From JAAXKN01 sp036261625 (GTDB taxonomy: Bacteria; Bacteroidota; Ignavibacteria; Ignavibacteriales; SURF-24), in assembly GCA_036261625.1 (NCBI GenBank), contig DATAKL010000045.1, positions 1 to 64,000 on the forward strand: a DNA stretch of 64,000 bases, written 5' to 3'. A program made the position numbers and the translations under genes. A model generated the notes under the pieces. The model did no database searches, had not been told where the DNA came from, and worked only from the letters and a program-made list of their open reading frames with translations. This document shows, in pieces, positions 53,998 to 62,194 of this stretch (its first letter is position 1; every line of letters starts with the position of its first letter).

Positions 53998-54993
53998 ATG
54001 AATATTTCAGTCTTAGGTGCAGGCGGCTGGGGAACAACTTTGGCCGTACTGCTTCATTACAACGGGCATAAGGTTTCCTTGTGGGAATACGACCGCCAGT
54101 ACGCAAAAACGCTGGATAAATTGAGGGAAAACAAGCTCTACCTGCCGGGCATACAGCTTCCGGATGAAATGAGAATAACACACAGCCTGGATGAGGCCGT
54201 AGAGGGTAATCACATGACAGTCCTGGCCGTTCCCTCTCAGTTCTTACGGAGTGTGGTAAAGAAGATCGATTACCCGCAGATAAAAAACTCGATTCTTGTA
54301 AGCGTGGCCAAGGGAATTGAAAACAAGTCGCTTCTTACGATGTCTCAGATGTTAAAAGACGAGATACCGCATCTGTCGGAAGACCAGATAGGAGTCCTTT
54401 CAGGCCCCTCTCATGCCGAGGAGGTAAGCCGCCGCATTCCCACAGCAGTGGTTGCGGCGTCAAAGTCGGAGGCCACATCCAAAAGCATACAGGAAGCCTT
54501 TATAGTCTCATATTTCCGAGTTTATTCATCTACAGATATCCTGGGCGTGGAGCTTGGCGGCGCGGTGAAGAACGTAATTGCAATAGGCGCAGGCATTATC
54601 GACGGCGCCAAGTTCGGGGATAATACCAAAGCCGCCATTATGACGCGCGGCATTGCCGAAATCTCACGCCTCGGGACTGCAATGGGCGCAAAGCCAGAGA
54701 CCTTTGCAGGACTTTCCGGAATGGGAGACCTGATTGTAACATGCATGAGCCGCCACAGCCGCAACCGTTTTGTGGGTGAAAAGATAGGTGAAGGAAAGAC
54801 GTTAAAACAGGTATTAAAATCTATGACCATGGTAGCCGAAGGCGTTGAGACGTGCCGCTCGGTCAAGAACCTGGCAGAAGTTCACAAAGTCTCTACACCC
54901 ATTGTAAACGAGGTTTATTCGGTCTTATTCGAGGACAAAGATCCCGTCAAGGCCACTACAGACCTCATGACGCGCGATATGAAATCGGAATAA
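53998..54993 (+). CDS. gpsA: Glycerol-3-phosphate dehydrogenase (NAD(P)+)
   Basis: Makes glycerol-3-phosphate from dihydroxyacetone phosphate for phospholipids. The 331 residues show the nucleotide site GAGGWGTTLAVLL, the VAKGIENKSLLTM loop, VLSGPSHAEEVSRR, the catalytic lysine region LGGAVKNVIAIGAGI, and AGLSGMGDLIVTCMSRHSRNR. Weak ribosome site (AGAGAAT). Ends before a strong terminator. Confidence 0.97.
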   Translation: MNISVLGAGGWGTTLAVLLHYNGHKVSLWEYDRQYAKTLDKLRENKLYLPGIQLPDEMRITHSLDEAVEGNHMTVLAVPSQFLRSVVKKIDYPQIKNSILVSVAKGIENKSLLTMSQMLKDEIPHLSEDQIGVLSGPSHAEEVSRRIPTAVVAASKSEATSKSIQEAFIVSYFRVYSSTDILGVELGGAVKNVIAIGAGIIDGAKFGDNTKAAIMTRGIAEISRLGTAMGAKPETFAGLSGMGDLIVTCMSRHSRNRFVGEKIGEGKTLKQVLKSMTMVAEGVETCRSVKNLAEVHKVSTPIVNEVYSVLFEDKDPVKATTDLMTRDMKSE

Positions 54994-55010
54994 TTGGAGC
55001 AGGAATAATG

Positions 55011-55047
55011 AAATAAAAAACCCGCCTTAAAGGCGGGTTTTTTATTT
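55011..55047 (+). terminator. Terminator of gpsA
   Basis: AAATAAAAAACCCGCC TTAAA GGCGGGTTTTTTATTT: long A/T-flanked GC stem 18 bp past the stop. Confidence 0.92.
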
Positions 55048-55099
55048 CATCCCGCTACAAGCTCCAATTTAATAATTCAGTGAAAGGTGAGAATCTGGA

Positions 55100-55240
55100 A
55101 TTACGCAGTTTACAAGTCCTTCGAAGAAGGACGTAACCTCAGTAGCCCAGGGTATCAAATCCCCGTAAGGGGATGCAGACACCCTGGGTTAATAGATCCC
55201 CCCAAAACCCACAGAGCCCCGGCCAGGGGCGACACCTAAT
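55100..55240 (+). repeat. Palindromic repeat copy C (forward)
   Basis: Leader ATTACGCAG (55100-55108); hairpin 1 GTCCTTC GAA GAAGGAC (55116-55132); ACCTCAGTAGCCCAGGGT; inner hairpin ATCCCCGTAAGGGGAT (55159-55174); GCAGACACCCTGGGTT; hairpin 4 GCCCC GGCCA GGGGC (55216-55230); GACACC. Confidence 0.9.
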
Positions 55241-55312
55241 CGCACACCCGGCATTGGTCCACAATATGAATTGGTCAATATCACAAACGGTCAGATTTCT
55301 CTTGTGGTAAAT

Positions 55313-55804
55313 TTATCTTTCCCTGGATGATGAAGTACTCTCCTCCTCAGAAATCCATGTAAAGAGGTATTTTTCATCATAATCCACACCAAAGTCCACG
55401 AGGATCTTCATATATTCCTCTTTGAAGGAGTGATTCTTATGGTGTTCCTCCTGATTAAGAATGTATCTAATTACCTCTTTAGACTGACTCTTGGAGTATG
55501 AGAATGCACCATAGCCTGTCTGCCAGGAGAAGAGACTGTAATTAAACTTATTCTTAATGTATACTGAGGAGCATGCCTTTATATCTCTTACCAGCTCAGA
55601 AATAGAGGTGTCCGGTTTAATTGATATGAATAGATGCATATGATCGGCCATTGCCTTTATGGCCAGCAGCTTGGAGCCTTTATTTTTTACAATTCCCGTG
55701 ATGTATTTCTCAAGAAGATCAGAAAAAGAAGGCTTTAGCAGAAACTCTCTTAACTTAACTGCAAATACAAGGTGGATGTAGATCTGGCTGTATGTGTTTG
55801 ACAT
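55313..55804 (-). CDS. REP-associated / IS200-type tyrosine transposase (Y1_Tnp)
   Basis: Single-domain HUH-family transposase, 163 residues. The metal-binding HUH motif is ADHMHLFI (H55, H57), followed by the family block WQTGYGAFSYSKSQ, and the likely catalytic tyrosine Tyr114 in VIRYILNQEEHH. The FKEEYMKILVDFGVDYDEKYLF end is typical of IS200-like proteins. It processes single-stranded hairpin DNA. It is surrounded on both sides by palindromic repeats (55100-55240, 55930-56064), as RAYTs are by REP sequences. No accessory TnpB or omega RNA is present. Confidence 0.92.
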   Translation of the reverse strand: MSNTYSQIYIHLVFAVKLREFLLKPSFSDLLEKYITGIVKNKGSKLLAIKAMADHMHLFISIKPDTSISELVRDIKACSSVYIKNKFNYSLFSWQTGYGAFSYSKSQSKEVIRYILNQEEHHKNHSFKEEYMKILVDFGVDYDEKYLFTWISEEESTSSSRER

Positions 55805-56189
55805 ATGAAACCCTTCTTTGTGATAATTGGATCTGGATACGCATTAATTTAATTCCGCTGGGAATTTGGGTGTGTGAAACGGGGCACAATTCATCATTCG
55901 ATCCTGATTTATGATTCTTCCTGATTTATGTGTCGCTCCTAAAGGAGCTCCGGGGTGCGTGGTGGGGATCTTTTACCCAGGGTTTCTGCATCCGCCAAGG
56001 CGGATTTGCAACCCTGGGCTACTGAGGTTTCGCCCGACTGAGTCGGGCTTAGTAATTGCGTAATAATAGATGCTTACATTTCATTGGATTTTGAATTCCT
56101 TTGGATGGAGGGCTGAAGCTTCAGGTGGAATAAAACTGCAAACCCGCCATTGGGGCGGGTCTGCTGAAATTGATGTGGTTAATGAAATT
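55805..56189. other. Non-coding region with repeat copy D
   Basis: 385 bp between the transposase and htpX. It holds a direct repeat TCCTGATTTATG (two copies near 55911 and 55919), repeat copy D, and a further stem ACCCGCC ATTGG GGCGGGT near 56141-56160. No gene seen. Confidence 0.75.
55930..56064 (-). repeat. Palindromic repeat copy D (inverted)
   Basis: Read on the minus strand: ATTACGCAATTACTAAGCCC leader, hairpin 1 GCCCGACT C AGTCGGGC (56048-56032), AAACCTCAGTAGCCCAGGGT, inner hairpin ATCCGCCTTGGCGGAT (56005-55990), GCAGAAACCCTGGGT, GATCCCC, and hairpin 4 GCTCCTTTAGGAGC (55948-55935), GACACA. Confidence 0.9.
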
Positions 56190-57044
56190 TTATGCCTGTC
56201 TAGCCGCTATGGCCTGAAGCCTCTTTATCCTCTCCTCAATGGGAGGATGCGTTGAAAATACCTTCAGGAAAGATTTGCCTGATAGAGGACTTACTATAAA
56301 CAGATGCGCCGAGGATGGCTGCGCATTCAGCATCGGCATCCTTTCGTTGTATACGTTAAGCTTGTTTAAGGCTGAGGCCAGCATTAAAGGCTTTCCTGAA
56401 ATCTCTGCTCCCCCTTCGTCTGCCAGGTACTCCCTCGACCTTGAAATTGCGAGCTGTATCAGCATTGCAACTATGGGTGAGATAATCAGAAGGAATATTG
56501 AACCTATCCCTTCCCCGTCACGGTCGCGGTCGCGCCCGCCGCCGCCGAACATCAAAGCCCAGCCTGCCATGCGCGCAACAAATGTTATGGTTCCTACAAG
56601 CGTGGCTACTATGGTTCCGATAAGTATGTCGCGGTGCTTTACGTGCGAAAGCTCGTGGCCAATGACGCCTGAAAGCTCCTCATCACTCAGCATCTGAAGA
56701 ATTCCCGTGGTAACTGCAACAGCAGCATGCTCGGGGTTCCTGCCCGTTGCAAATGCGTTGGGAGTTGGGTTTTCCATTACATAAACTTTAGGCATCGGGA
56801 GCTTTGCACTTTCGGCCAATGTCCCTACAATCCTGTAAAGAGCGGGAAATTCACTTTCCGTCACCTGTTTTGCGCCGTACATCGTAAGCACTATCTTGTC
56901 AGAAAACCAGTATGAACCGAAATTCATCACCAGTGAAAAGATAAAAGCTATCATAATCCCCCGTTCTCCTCCCAGCAAGCCCCCTACGAAGAGGAAAAGC
57001 ACCATCATTAGGGTCATGAAAAAAACTGTTTTTAAGGTATTCAT
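56190..57044 (-). CDS. htpX: HtpX-family membrane zinc metalloprotease
   Basis: Inner-membrane M48B protease for quality control of membrane proteins. The 284 residues have two N-terminal and two internal hydrophobic segments, the zinc motif GVIGHELSHVKHRD, ENPTPNAFATGRNPEHA before it, and the third ligand region SREYLADEGGAEISGKP. Ends THPPIEERIKRLQAI. AGAAGTAAA precedes the ATG. Single gene, next to the RAYT element. Confidence 0.95.
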   Translation of the reverse strand: MNTLKTVFFMTLMMVLFLFVGGLLGGERGIMIAFIFSLVMNFGSYWFSDKIVLTMYGAKQVTESEFPALYRIVGTLAESAKLPMPKVYVMENPTPNAFATGRNPEHAAVAVTTGILQMLSDEELSGVIGHELSHVKHRDILIGTIVATLVGTITFVARMAGWALMFGGGGRDRDRDGEGIGSIFLLIISPIVAMLIQLAISRSREYLADEGGAEISGKPLMLASALNKLNVYNERMPMLNAQPSSAHLFIVSPLSGKSFLKVFSTHPPIEERIKRLQAIAARQA

Positions 57045-57251
57045 TTTACTTCTCTATGTTATAAATGTTTATTAGCGTTTAGTGATGTGGAACATTACTA
57101 AAAACACGTTTAATTTCAAAATATTAAACATATTTTCATGCTTTTTTGTTTCATTAAACCTTTTGTGAAACTAATCACACCCCTTTTCCACATTTGCCTT
57201 GCCATTATTTACAAATATACTTAAAATACCGTATCAATTTTGAGGAAATTA

Positions 57252-58193
57252 ATGAAGTTTTACCGGATTTTTCTGCTGCTGACTTTGGTTTTATTCTTTG
57301 TAAGCAAGCTCACTACTGCACAGTCGGCTTACGATTTTCTGCGGCTTGACTTAAACCCCAGGGCTGCAGCACTGGCAGGAAGCTTTGTTACCAATACAGA
57401 TGATCCGAACGTTATATTTTATAACCCCGCGGGAATCAACTCACTTAAGGAAACCCCTGTTTCCATCTCTTACGTGAACTATTTCCTGGATGTCAATCTT
57501 GGCGGCCTGGCTATATCAAAGGATTTTGAGAATGCCGGACGGTTTGCTTTAGGAGTTAATTATATAAACTACGGCACATTTACACGGGCTGATGAGTTTA
57601 AGAATAAACTGGGGGAATTCAGCGCCGGCGACGTGGCCTTCACTCTCGGATACGCCAACGCCCTCGATCAAAACTTCTACTACGGCGTAAATGTGAAGTT
57701 TATCTATTCTTCTATTGCCGAAGTTTCCTCATCGGCTCTGGGAGCCGACCTGGGACTTCAGTACTTATTTCCTAATCAGCAGATCGTCTTCGGACTTTCG
57801 GCCCTGAACCTGGGAAGTCAGATCAAGCCGTATTACGACTCGCACAGGGAAAGCCTCCCGGTTGACTTAAGATTCGGGGTTTCCAAAAAAATGGAACATA
57901 TTCCTCTTACTCTTGCCCTCAGCTTTAATAAGCTGAATGAAAACCAGTCGGTTTCAGATAAGCTTAAGGTATTTTCACTGGGCGCTGAATTTAATTTAAG
58001 CCGCGTCTTAAGGCTCCGCCTCGGCTACGACAACGAAAAACGCAGTGAAATGAAACTCGATACATCTACCGGACTGGCAGGTTTCAATATCGGCGTGGGG
58101 GCTTTAATAGCAGGATACAACTTCGACTATTCCTATTCATCCTACGGCTTCATAGATTCCATTCACCGCATAGGAATAACTTTCAGCTATTAA
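57252..58193 (+). CDS. porQ: PorQ/PorV-family outer-membrane barrel (T9SS)
   Basis: Outer-membrane protein of the PorQ/PorV (UPF0164) family, part of the T9SS machinery. From ATG 57252 (GAGG 7 nt upstream; TTG 57240 is the alternative) it has 313 residues: signal peptide ending TTAQ, the family motif FLRLDLNPRAAALAGSFV, the DDPNVIFYNPAGINSL block, then alternating beta-strands ending IGITFSY with a terminal aromatic. PorQ supports attachment-related steps of cargo export; its presence fits with the three T9SS cargo genes in this window. Single gene. Confidence 0.85.
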   Translation: MKFYRIFLLLTLVLFFVSKLTTAQSAYDFLRLDLNPRAAALAGSFVTNTDDPNVIFYNPAGINSLKETPVSISYVNYFLDVNLGGLAISKDFENAGRFALGVNYINYGTFTRADEFKNKLGEFSAGDVAFTLGYANALDQNFYYGVNVKFIYSSIAEVSSSALGADLGLQYLFPNQQIVFGLSALNLGSQIKPYYDSHRESLPVDLRFGVSKKMEHIPLTLALSFNKLNENQSVSDKLKVFSLGAEFNLSRVLRLRLGYDNEKRSEMKLDTSTGLAGFNIGVGALIAGYNFDYSYSSYGFIDSIHRIGITFSY

Positions 58194-58219
58194 GAAGTAT
58201 TTTTGATTTGCTCTTAGAG

Positions 58220-58248
58220 GCCGCTTTTTATGAAGCGGCTTTTTTTAT
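58220..58248 (+). terminator. Terminator of the PorQ-like gene
   Basis: GCCGCTT TTTATG AAGCGGC stem followed by TTTTTTTATTT. It reaches into the last codons of the convergent TPR gene. Confidence 0.88.
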
Positions 58249-59390
58249 TTCTGAAAAGGCTTCTGCATGTACCCTTCGGCAAGCTTATGCGACTGCCCGA
58301 ATTCCTTTACATCCAGCACTTCTTTATAGTATTTAACTGCCTTGTCCCTGTCCCCTTTCTGGTCGTAGAGGTTCCCTAAGTAAAGCAGCGAATTGACAAG
58401 GAATCCCGAGGCCTCATCTTTATCGAGCTTCCTGGAAACGTTTTCACATTCCTGAAAATATACTATCGCCGAATCTGTCTGCCCCATGCTGCGCCTGTAA
58501 TAGCCGAGGTAATAAGAAGCCTCCCTGTCTGCCTGGAGGTTATAGCCCGGTGCCCCCCTTTTTACTTTTCTGTACACATCCGTGAATATGCTGTCGGCAG
58601 TATAGAGATTTCCGCGCCTGACGTTAATTCTCCCGAAGTAACGCTCAAAAAGAGGGTTATCCGGATATTCTCTTGTCAGCATGCGCGCAAATTCCTCAGC
58701 CTTCTGGTAGTTTCCCTCAAACTGGAAATAAAGCTGCATAAGAAAATATCTCGCTTCAGTTCTGGCGTATTTTCCGTTCAAGGCAACGTTAGTCAGTTCC
58801 TTAATCCCCTTGTCCTTATCCCCCGAAGGGAAGAACATCATAAGGGGTTTTACCATAGGGTATTTTACAGGAATAACCGAGGCATAATAGTCGTAAATGC
58901 CGAAGCCCAGCTGTACGTCCACATTCTCAGGGTTCAGTTTATATGCGCGGCTTACTATCGGAAGTGCTTCGCGCCCGTCGTCGGCAGCCTTAATCCAGCT
59001 TTCCCTCATGGCCCTCAGGCGCCCGCGGAAGCCGATGGCTCCCCCCTTGAAGAACAGGGCGTCCACGTTCTCCGGGTCTTTATCCAGTATCTGATCGCAC
59101 TGAAAGATCACATCCTCCAGTTTGGCAAAGAACATGTCGTCCATGCTCTCGTTATCCAGGTCGAGGAGTATCTTCCACCAGTCGATCATTGCAAGGAAGA
59201 ACTTTCCGGCGGGCTGGTTGGGGTAGTCGGCAATGATTTCCTTAAAAGTTCTCTCGGCATCATTAAATTTGATGTCATAAATCTCATGAATCCCTTTCTG
59301 CACCCGCGCTTCAAAATCCCCCTGCTGCTGCTGTGAGAAAGCCTTTCCTGAAAGTAAAAGGATAAAAAGAATTATAACTGCCTGTTTCAA
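58245..59390 (-). CDS. TPR-repeat periplasmic protein
   Basis: 381 residues with a signal peptide (MKQAVIILFILLLSGKAFSQ) and repeated helix-hairpin units of TPR type: FNDAERTFKEIIADYPNQPAGKFFLAMI, LYFQFEGNYQKAEEFARMLTREYPDNP, SYYLGYYRRSMGQTDSAIVYFQEC, and SLLYLGNLYDQKGDRDKAVKYYKEVL. Such exported TPR proteins serve as scaffolds; no partner is visible. It is 62 bp downstream of the FN3 lipoprotein gene, with a terminator between, so it may have its own promoter. Confidence 0.87.
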   Translation of the reverse strand: MKQAVIILFILLLSGKAFSQQQQGDFEARVQKGIHEIYDIKFNDAERTFKEIIADYPNQPAGKFFLAMIDWWKILLDLDNESMDDMFFAKLEDVIFQCDQILDKDPENVDALFFKGGAIGFRGRLRAMRESWIKAADDGREALPIVSRAYKLNPENVDVQLGFGIYDYYASVIPVKYPMVKPLMMFFPSGDKDKGIKELTNVALNGKYARTEARYFLMQLYFQFEGNYQKAEEFARMLTREYPDNPLFERYFGRINVRRGNLYTADSIFTDVYRKVKRGAPGYNLQADREASYYLGYYRRSMGQTDSAIVYFQECENVSRKLDKDEASGFLVNSLLYLGNLYDQKGDRDKAVKYYKEVLDVKEFGQSHKLAEGYMQKPFQK

Positions 59391-59401
59391 AGTGTCTCCA
59401 T

Positions 59402-59440
59402 AAAAAAAACCCGGTTTATGGGGAAAACCGGGTTTTAGCT
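59402..59440 (-). terminator. Terminator of the FN3 lipoprotein gene
   Basis: AAAACCCGGTTT/AAACCGGGTTTT stem followed on the minus strand by eight T, just before the TPR gene. Confidence 0.9.
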
Positions 59441-59452
59441 TAATAATAAAAG

Positions 59453-60349
59453 TTATCTTTTCAGGACTCTTAAACCCGCAAAAGGCTGCAGCTTATAGTC
59501 GAAAGTAGCGGTATTAAAGTTATTACCGGAAGCCTTGGCAACGCTTTTAACCCAGATTTTCACGTAATTACCCGCCTGAGTCTTAATTAGATAAACGTTG
59601 TCAGGGGTAACCGCAATTTCACTGAGTGTCGGCTCAGCCAGTCCTTCGGCCTTATCGTAGGCAGCCTGTCCGATCCCGATCAGTGAGAGCTTCGTATCAT
59701 GTCCGTTCGTTAATGGCGCTTTCGGTGAAGATGGAGAAAAGAATTTGAGCGCTCCATCGGTGTCCATTCTCATATTCAGATCTATTTTAGCTGCATTATC
59801 CGAGCTGTAAGCCAGTTGTGTGCCCAGACCCAGGTACGGATCAAATCCAAAGCCGCTTTTTGCAGAATTTGAGGTTGAACTGAATTCGTCAATAGTCTGG
59901 TTCGTAAACTCATAAACCCCGGCATAGATGACAGACGTAGCCGCCTGGCTTCTTGTGCCGTCGCCCAGTACAGAATATACTTTCGTCTGATATCTTGTAC
60001 TGCGCGAAGGATCCAGATTGACGATATGAAAAGAGCTGTCGGATTTTACCACAAGTGCTGAATCCGCCAGGCCCAGTACTTTGCCCGTAGTATCGACTTT
60101 ATTTGTAACAACCTGATATCCTGCAAAGTCTCCGGAAGAATTATCCGTGGATTTAGTCCAGGAAATTCTGGCATTGCTCCCCCCGCCTGAAATTGCCGAC
60201 AAGACCACATTTACATTCGTCGGGGCTGCAGGGCCGCCGCCCGGGGTAACCGGACTTGTACCGGAATCGTTGCTTGAGCAGCCTTGCATAAAGAATAGGC
60301 CTGAGACCAAAAGCACCGCAAAAAATAAAAGAACACTGGAAATTTTCAT
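59453..60349 (-). CDS. Lipoprotein with fibronectin type III-like domain
   Basis: 298 residues with a lipoprotein signal (lipobox FFMQGCSS). After a Gly/Pro-rich linker an FN3-like domain runs about 40-130 (PAAPTNVNVVLSA, ARISWTKSTDNSSGDFAGYQVV, STRYQTKVYSVL). The C-terminal part (about 145-298) is beta-rich and unrecognised. The ATG at 60349 follows GGAGGG by 4-5 nt; the arm of a 15-bp inverted repeat touches that ribosome site (next entry). A surface-exposed binding protein is likely; ligand unknown. Confidence 0.82.
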   Translation of the reverse strand: MKISSVLLFFAVLLVSGLFFMQGCSSNDSGTSPVTPGGGPAAPTNVNVVLSAISGGGSNARISWTKSTDNSSGDFAGYQVVTNKVDTTGKVLGLADSALVVKSDSSFHIVNLDPSRSTRYQTKVYSVLGDGTRSQAATSVIYAGVYEFTNQTIDEFSSTSNSAKSGFGFDPYLGLGTQLAYSSDNAAKIDLNMRMDTDGALKFFSPSSPKAPLTNGHDTKLSLIGIGQAAYDKAEGLAEPTLSEIAVTPDNVYLIKTQAGNYVKIWVKSVAKASGNNFNTATFDYKLQPFAGLRVLKR

Positions 60350-60358
60350 TCATCCCTC

Positions 60359-60408
60359 CATATTAGTAAAGACATTTATAATATATTACTTTGGTCTTTA
60401 CTAATATG
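60359..60408. promoter_or_regulatory. 15-bp inverted repeat upstream of the FN3 lipoprotein
   Basis: CATATTAGTAAAGAC (60359-60373) and GTCTTTACTAATATG (60394-60408) are exact inverse complements, 20-bp spacer. The proximal arm ends next to the ribosome site GGAGGG. It could be a regulator operator or an RNA hairpin controlling translation, or terminate glyQS. Confidence 0.6.
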
Positions 60409-60431
60409 AAAGTCAAAATTACCTTCTTACA

Positions 60432-61970
60432 TTAAAAATCCAGAGTGCTGTTGACCAGTTTTTTCTGGAAATAAGAAAGCAGATCGTCTATGGCAACTCT
60501 CTCCTGCTGCATGGAATCCCTTTCCCTGACTGTAACCGTCTTGTCTTCCAGGGTCTGTGTGTCAACCGTAATGCAGTACGGGGTTCCAACCTCATCCATT
60601 CTTCTGTACCTGCGGCCGATGGCGCCTTTATCATCATAAAACACCCGGAGAAAAGGCCTCAGGTCGCGGTCAATTTTCTGTGCTATCTCAGGCATCCCGT
60701 CCTTGTTTACAAGGGGCAGAACAGCAGCCTTTATAGGAGCCAGGCGCGGGTGGAATCTGAGAACGGACCTCTGCTCGCCATTGACTTCCTCTTCATAGTA
60801 TGCATCAATTAAGAATGCCATGAAAGAGCGGCTTGCTCCGGCTGAGGTCTCAATAACAAAAGGAACAAACTTTTCCTTTGTTTCCTCATCAAAATACTGA
60901 AGAGATTTATTTGAGAATTTCTGGTGCTGGCTGAGGTCCCAGTCCTTTCTGTTATGAATACCCTCAATTTCACCCCATCCGAACGGGAAGAGATACTCAA
61001 TATCAGTAGCCTTCTTGGCGTAATGTGCCAGCTTGTCCTGCGGATGATCGTGGAACCTGAGCTTATCGGGAGTCATACCAAGGGCCTTAAACCATTCTAT
61101 TCTCTGCTCTTTCCAGTATTCGTACCACTTGTCGTCTTCCGAAGGCTTGATAAAAAACTGCATTTCCATCTGCTCAAATTCACGCGTGCGGAAAAGGAAA
61201 TTCTTTGTATTGATTTCATTTCTGAACGCCTTGCCTATCTGCGCAATGCCGAATGGGAGCTTCTGACGGCTGGAATTCTGAACGTTCAGAAAATTTACAA
61301 AAATACCCTGCGCTGTCTCAGGCCTTAAGAACACTACGGCGCTTGAATCCTCGAGGGGACCGATAAACGTCTTAAACATCAGATTAAACTGTCTTGCCGC
61401 AGTAAATGTGCCTGCATTGCCGCACTGCGGGCAGTTAAGAAGCGAAAGAAGCTTCATGCCCAGCTCCTTGTCCTCTAAAACTGCATCAAAGGCTTCGTTC
61501 ATCGAGGCCTCATCGGTAAACTTCCCTTCTGTCATCTTATTAAGCCTTTCGGTCTCATCGGGACTGTTTACAACTACTTCATGCAGGGCCTTTATTGCCT
61601 TTTCTTTCTTCTTATCTGAAATAAGCTCGGCCAGCGTGTCCAGGCGGAAACGTGCCTTGCACTGCTTGCAGTCGATCATAGGATCGGTAAAATTGGCCAC
61701 ATGGCCCGAGGCTTCCCAAACTCTGGGATGCATTAGTATGGCGGCATCAATACCTTCAATGTTTTTCCTGTAGGTCATGAACTTCCACCATTCTTCCTTT
61801 ATATTTTTAAGGAGTTCTACTCCAAGCGGACCGTAGTCCCAGCAGCCGTTAAGCCCGCCGTAGATCTCACTCGACTGGAATACAAATCCTCTTCTTTTAG
61901 CCAGAGAAACGATTTTCTCAACTACATCATTCTGGGTTTTATTTTGCTTTTCGATAGCTCTGTCCTCCAA
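60432..61970 (-). CDS. glyQS: Glycyl-tRNA synthetase (single-chain, homodimeric type)
   Basis: Class II aminoacyl-tRNA synthetase charging tRNA-Gly. The 512 residues show motif 1 (KRRGFVFQSSEIYGGLNGCWDYGPLGVELLKNIK), zinc-like DCKQCKARFR and LNCPQCGNAGTF, motif 2 (FRNEINTKNFLFRTREFEQMEMQFF), IETSAGASRSFMAFLIDAYYEE near motif 3 and a C-terminal anticodon domain (VLPLVNKDGMPEIAQ, VTVRERDSMQQERV). This is the alpha2 type, not the E. coli alpha2beta2 type. The ATG at 61970 has TTTGGAGGACAG upstream. Confidence 0.97.
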   Translation of the reverse strand: MEDRAIEKQNKTQNDVVEKIVSLAKRRGFVFQSSEIYGGLNGCWDYGPLGVELLKNIKEEWWKFMTYRKNIEGIDAAILMHPRVWEASGHVANFTDPMIDCKQCKARFRLDTLAELISDKKKEKAIKALHEVVVNSPDETERLNKMTEGKFTDEASMNEAFDAVLEDKELGMKLLSLLNCPQCGNAGTFTAARQFNLMFKTFIGPLEDSSAVVFLRPETAQGIFVNFLNVQNSSRQKLPFGIAQIGKAFRNEINTKNFLFRTREFEQMEMQFFIKPSEDDKWYEYWKEQRIEWFKALGMTPDKLRFHDHPQDKLAHYAKKATDIEYLFPFGWGEIEGIHNRKDWDLSQHQKFSNKSLQYFDEETKEKFVPFVIETSAGASRSFMAFLIDAYYEEEVNGEQRSVLRFHPRLAPIKAAVLPLVNKDGMPEIAQKIDRDLRPFLRVFYDDKGAIGRRYRRMDEVGTPYCITVDTQTLEDKTVTVRERDSMQQERVAIDDLLSYFQKKLVNSTLDF

Positions 61971-62194
61971 ATTTTACATTACATAAATATATGAAAAAAT
62001 AAAGATTTTTTTGACTTATTTTAATCTGCCGCTTTCCTGTTTTTGCTTGCATCCTACTTTCCGTTTGCTAAATTATAGAGAAACAGACACATTTTTGTTC
62101 CCGGAAACTTGAAACTTTCTGGAAATTTCTTAAAATTCGAATTATATTTATCCAAAACAAATTTGCTGAAATAATAATAATCAACGGAGGTATT

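Larger units (their letters stand above)
55100..56064. mobile_element. RAYT-type element bounded by inverted palindromic repeats
   Basis: An IS200-type transposase gene lies between two ~140-bp repeats in opposite orientation. Both outer ends begin ATTACGCA (55100 and, inverted, 56064), and both copies share the order hairpin 1 - ACCTCAGTAGCCCAGGGT - inner hairpin - GCAGA - ACCCTGGGT - GATCCCC - hairpin 4 - GCGACAC. Boundary positions are inferred from the repeats. Confidence 0.75.
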
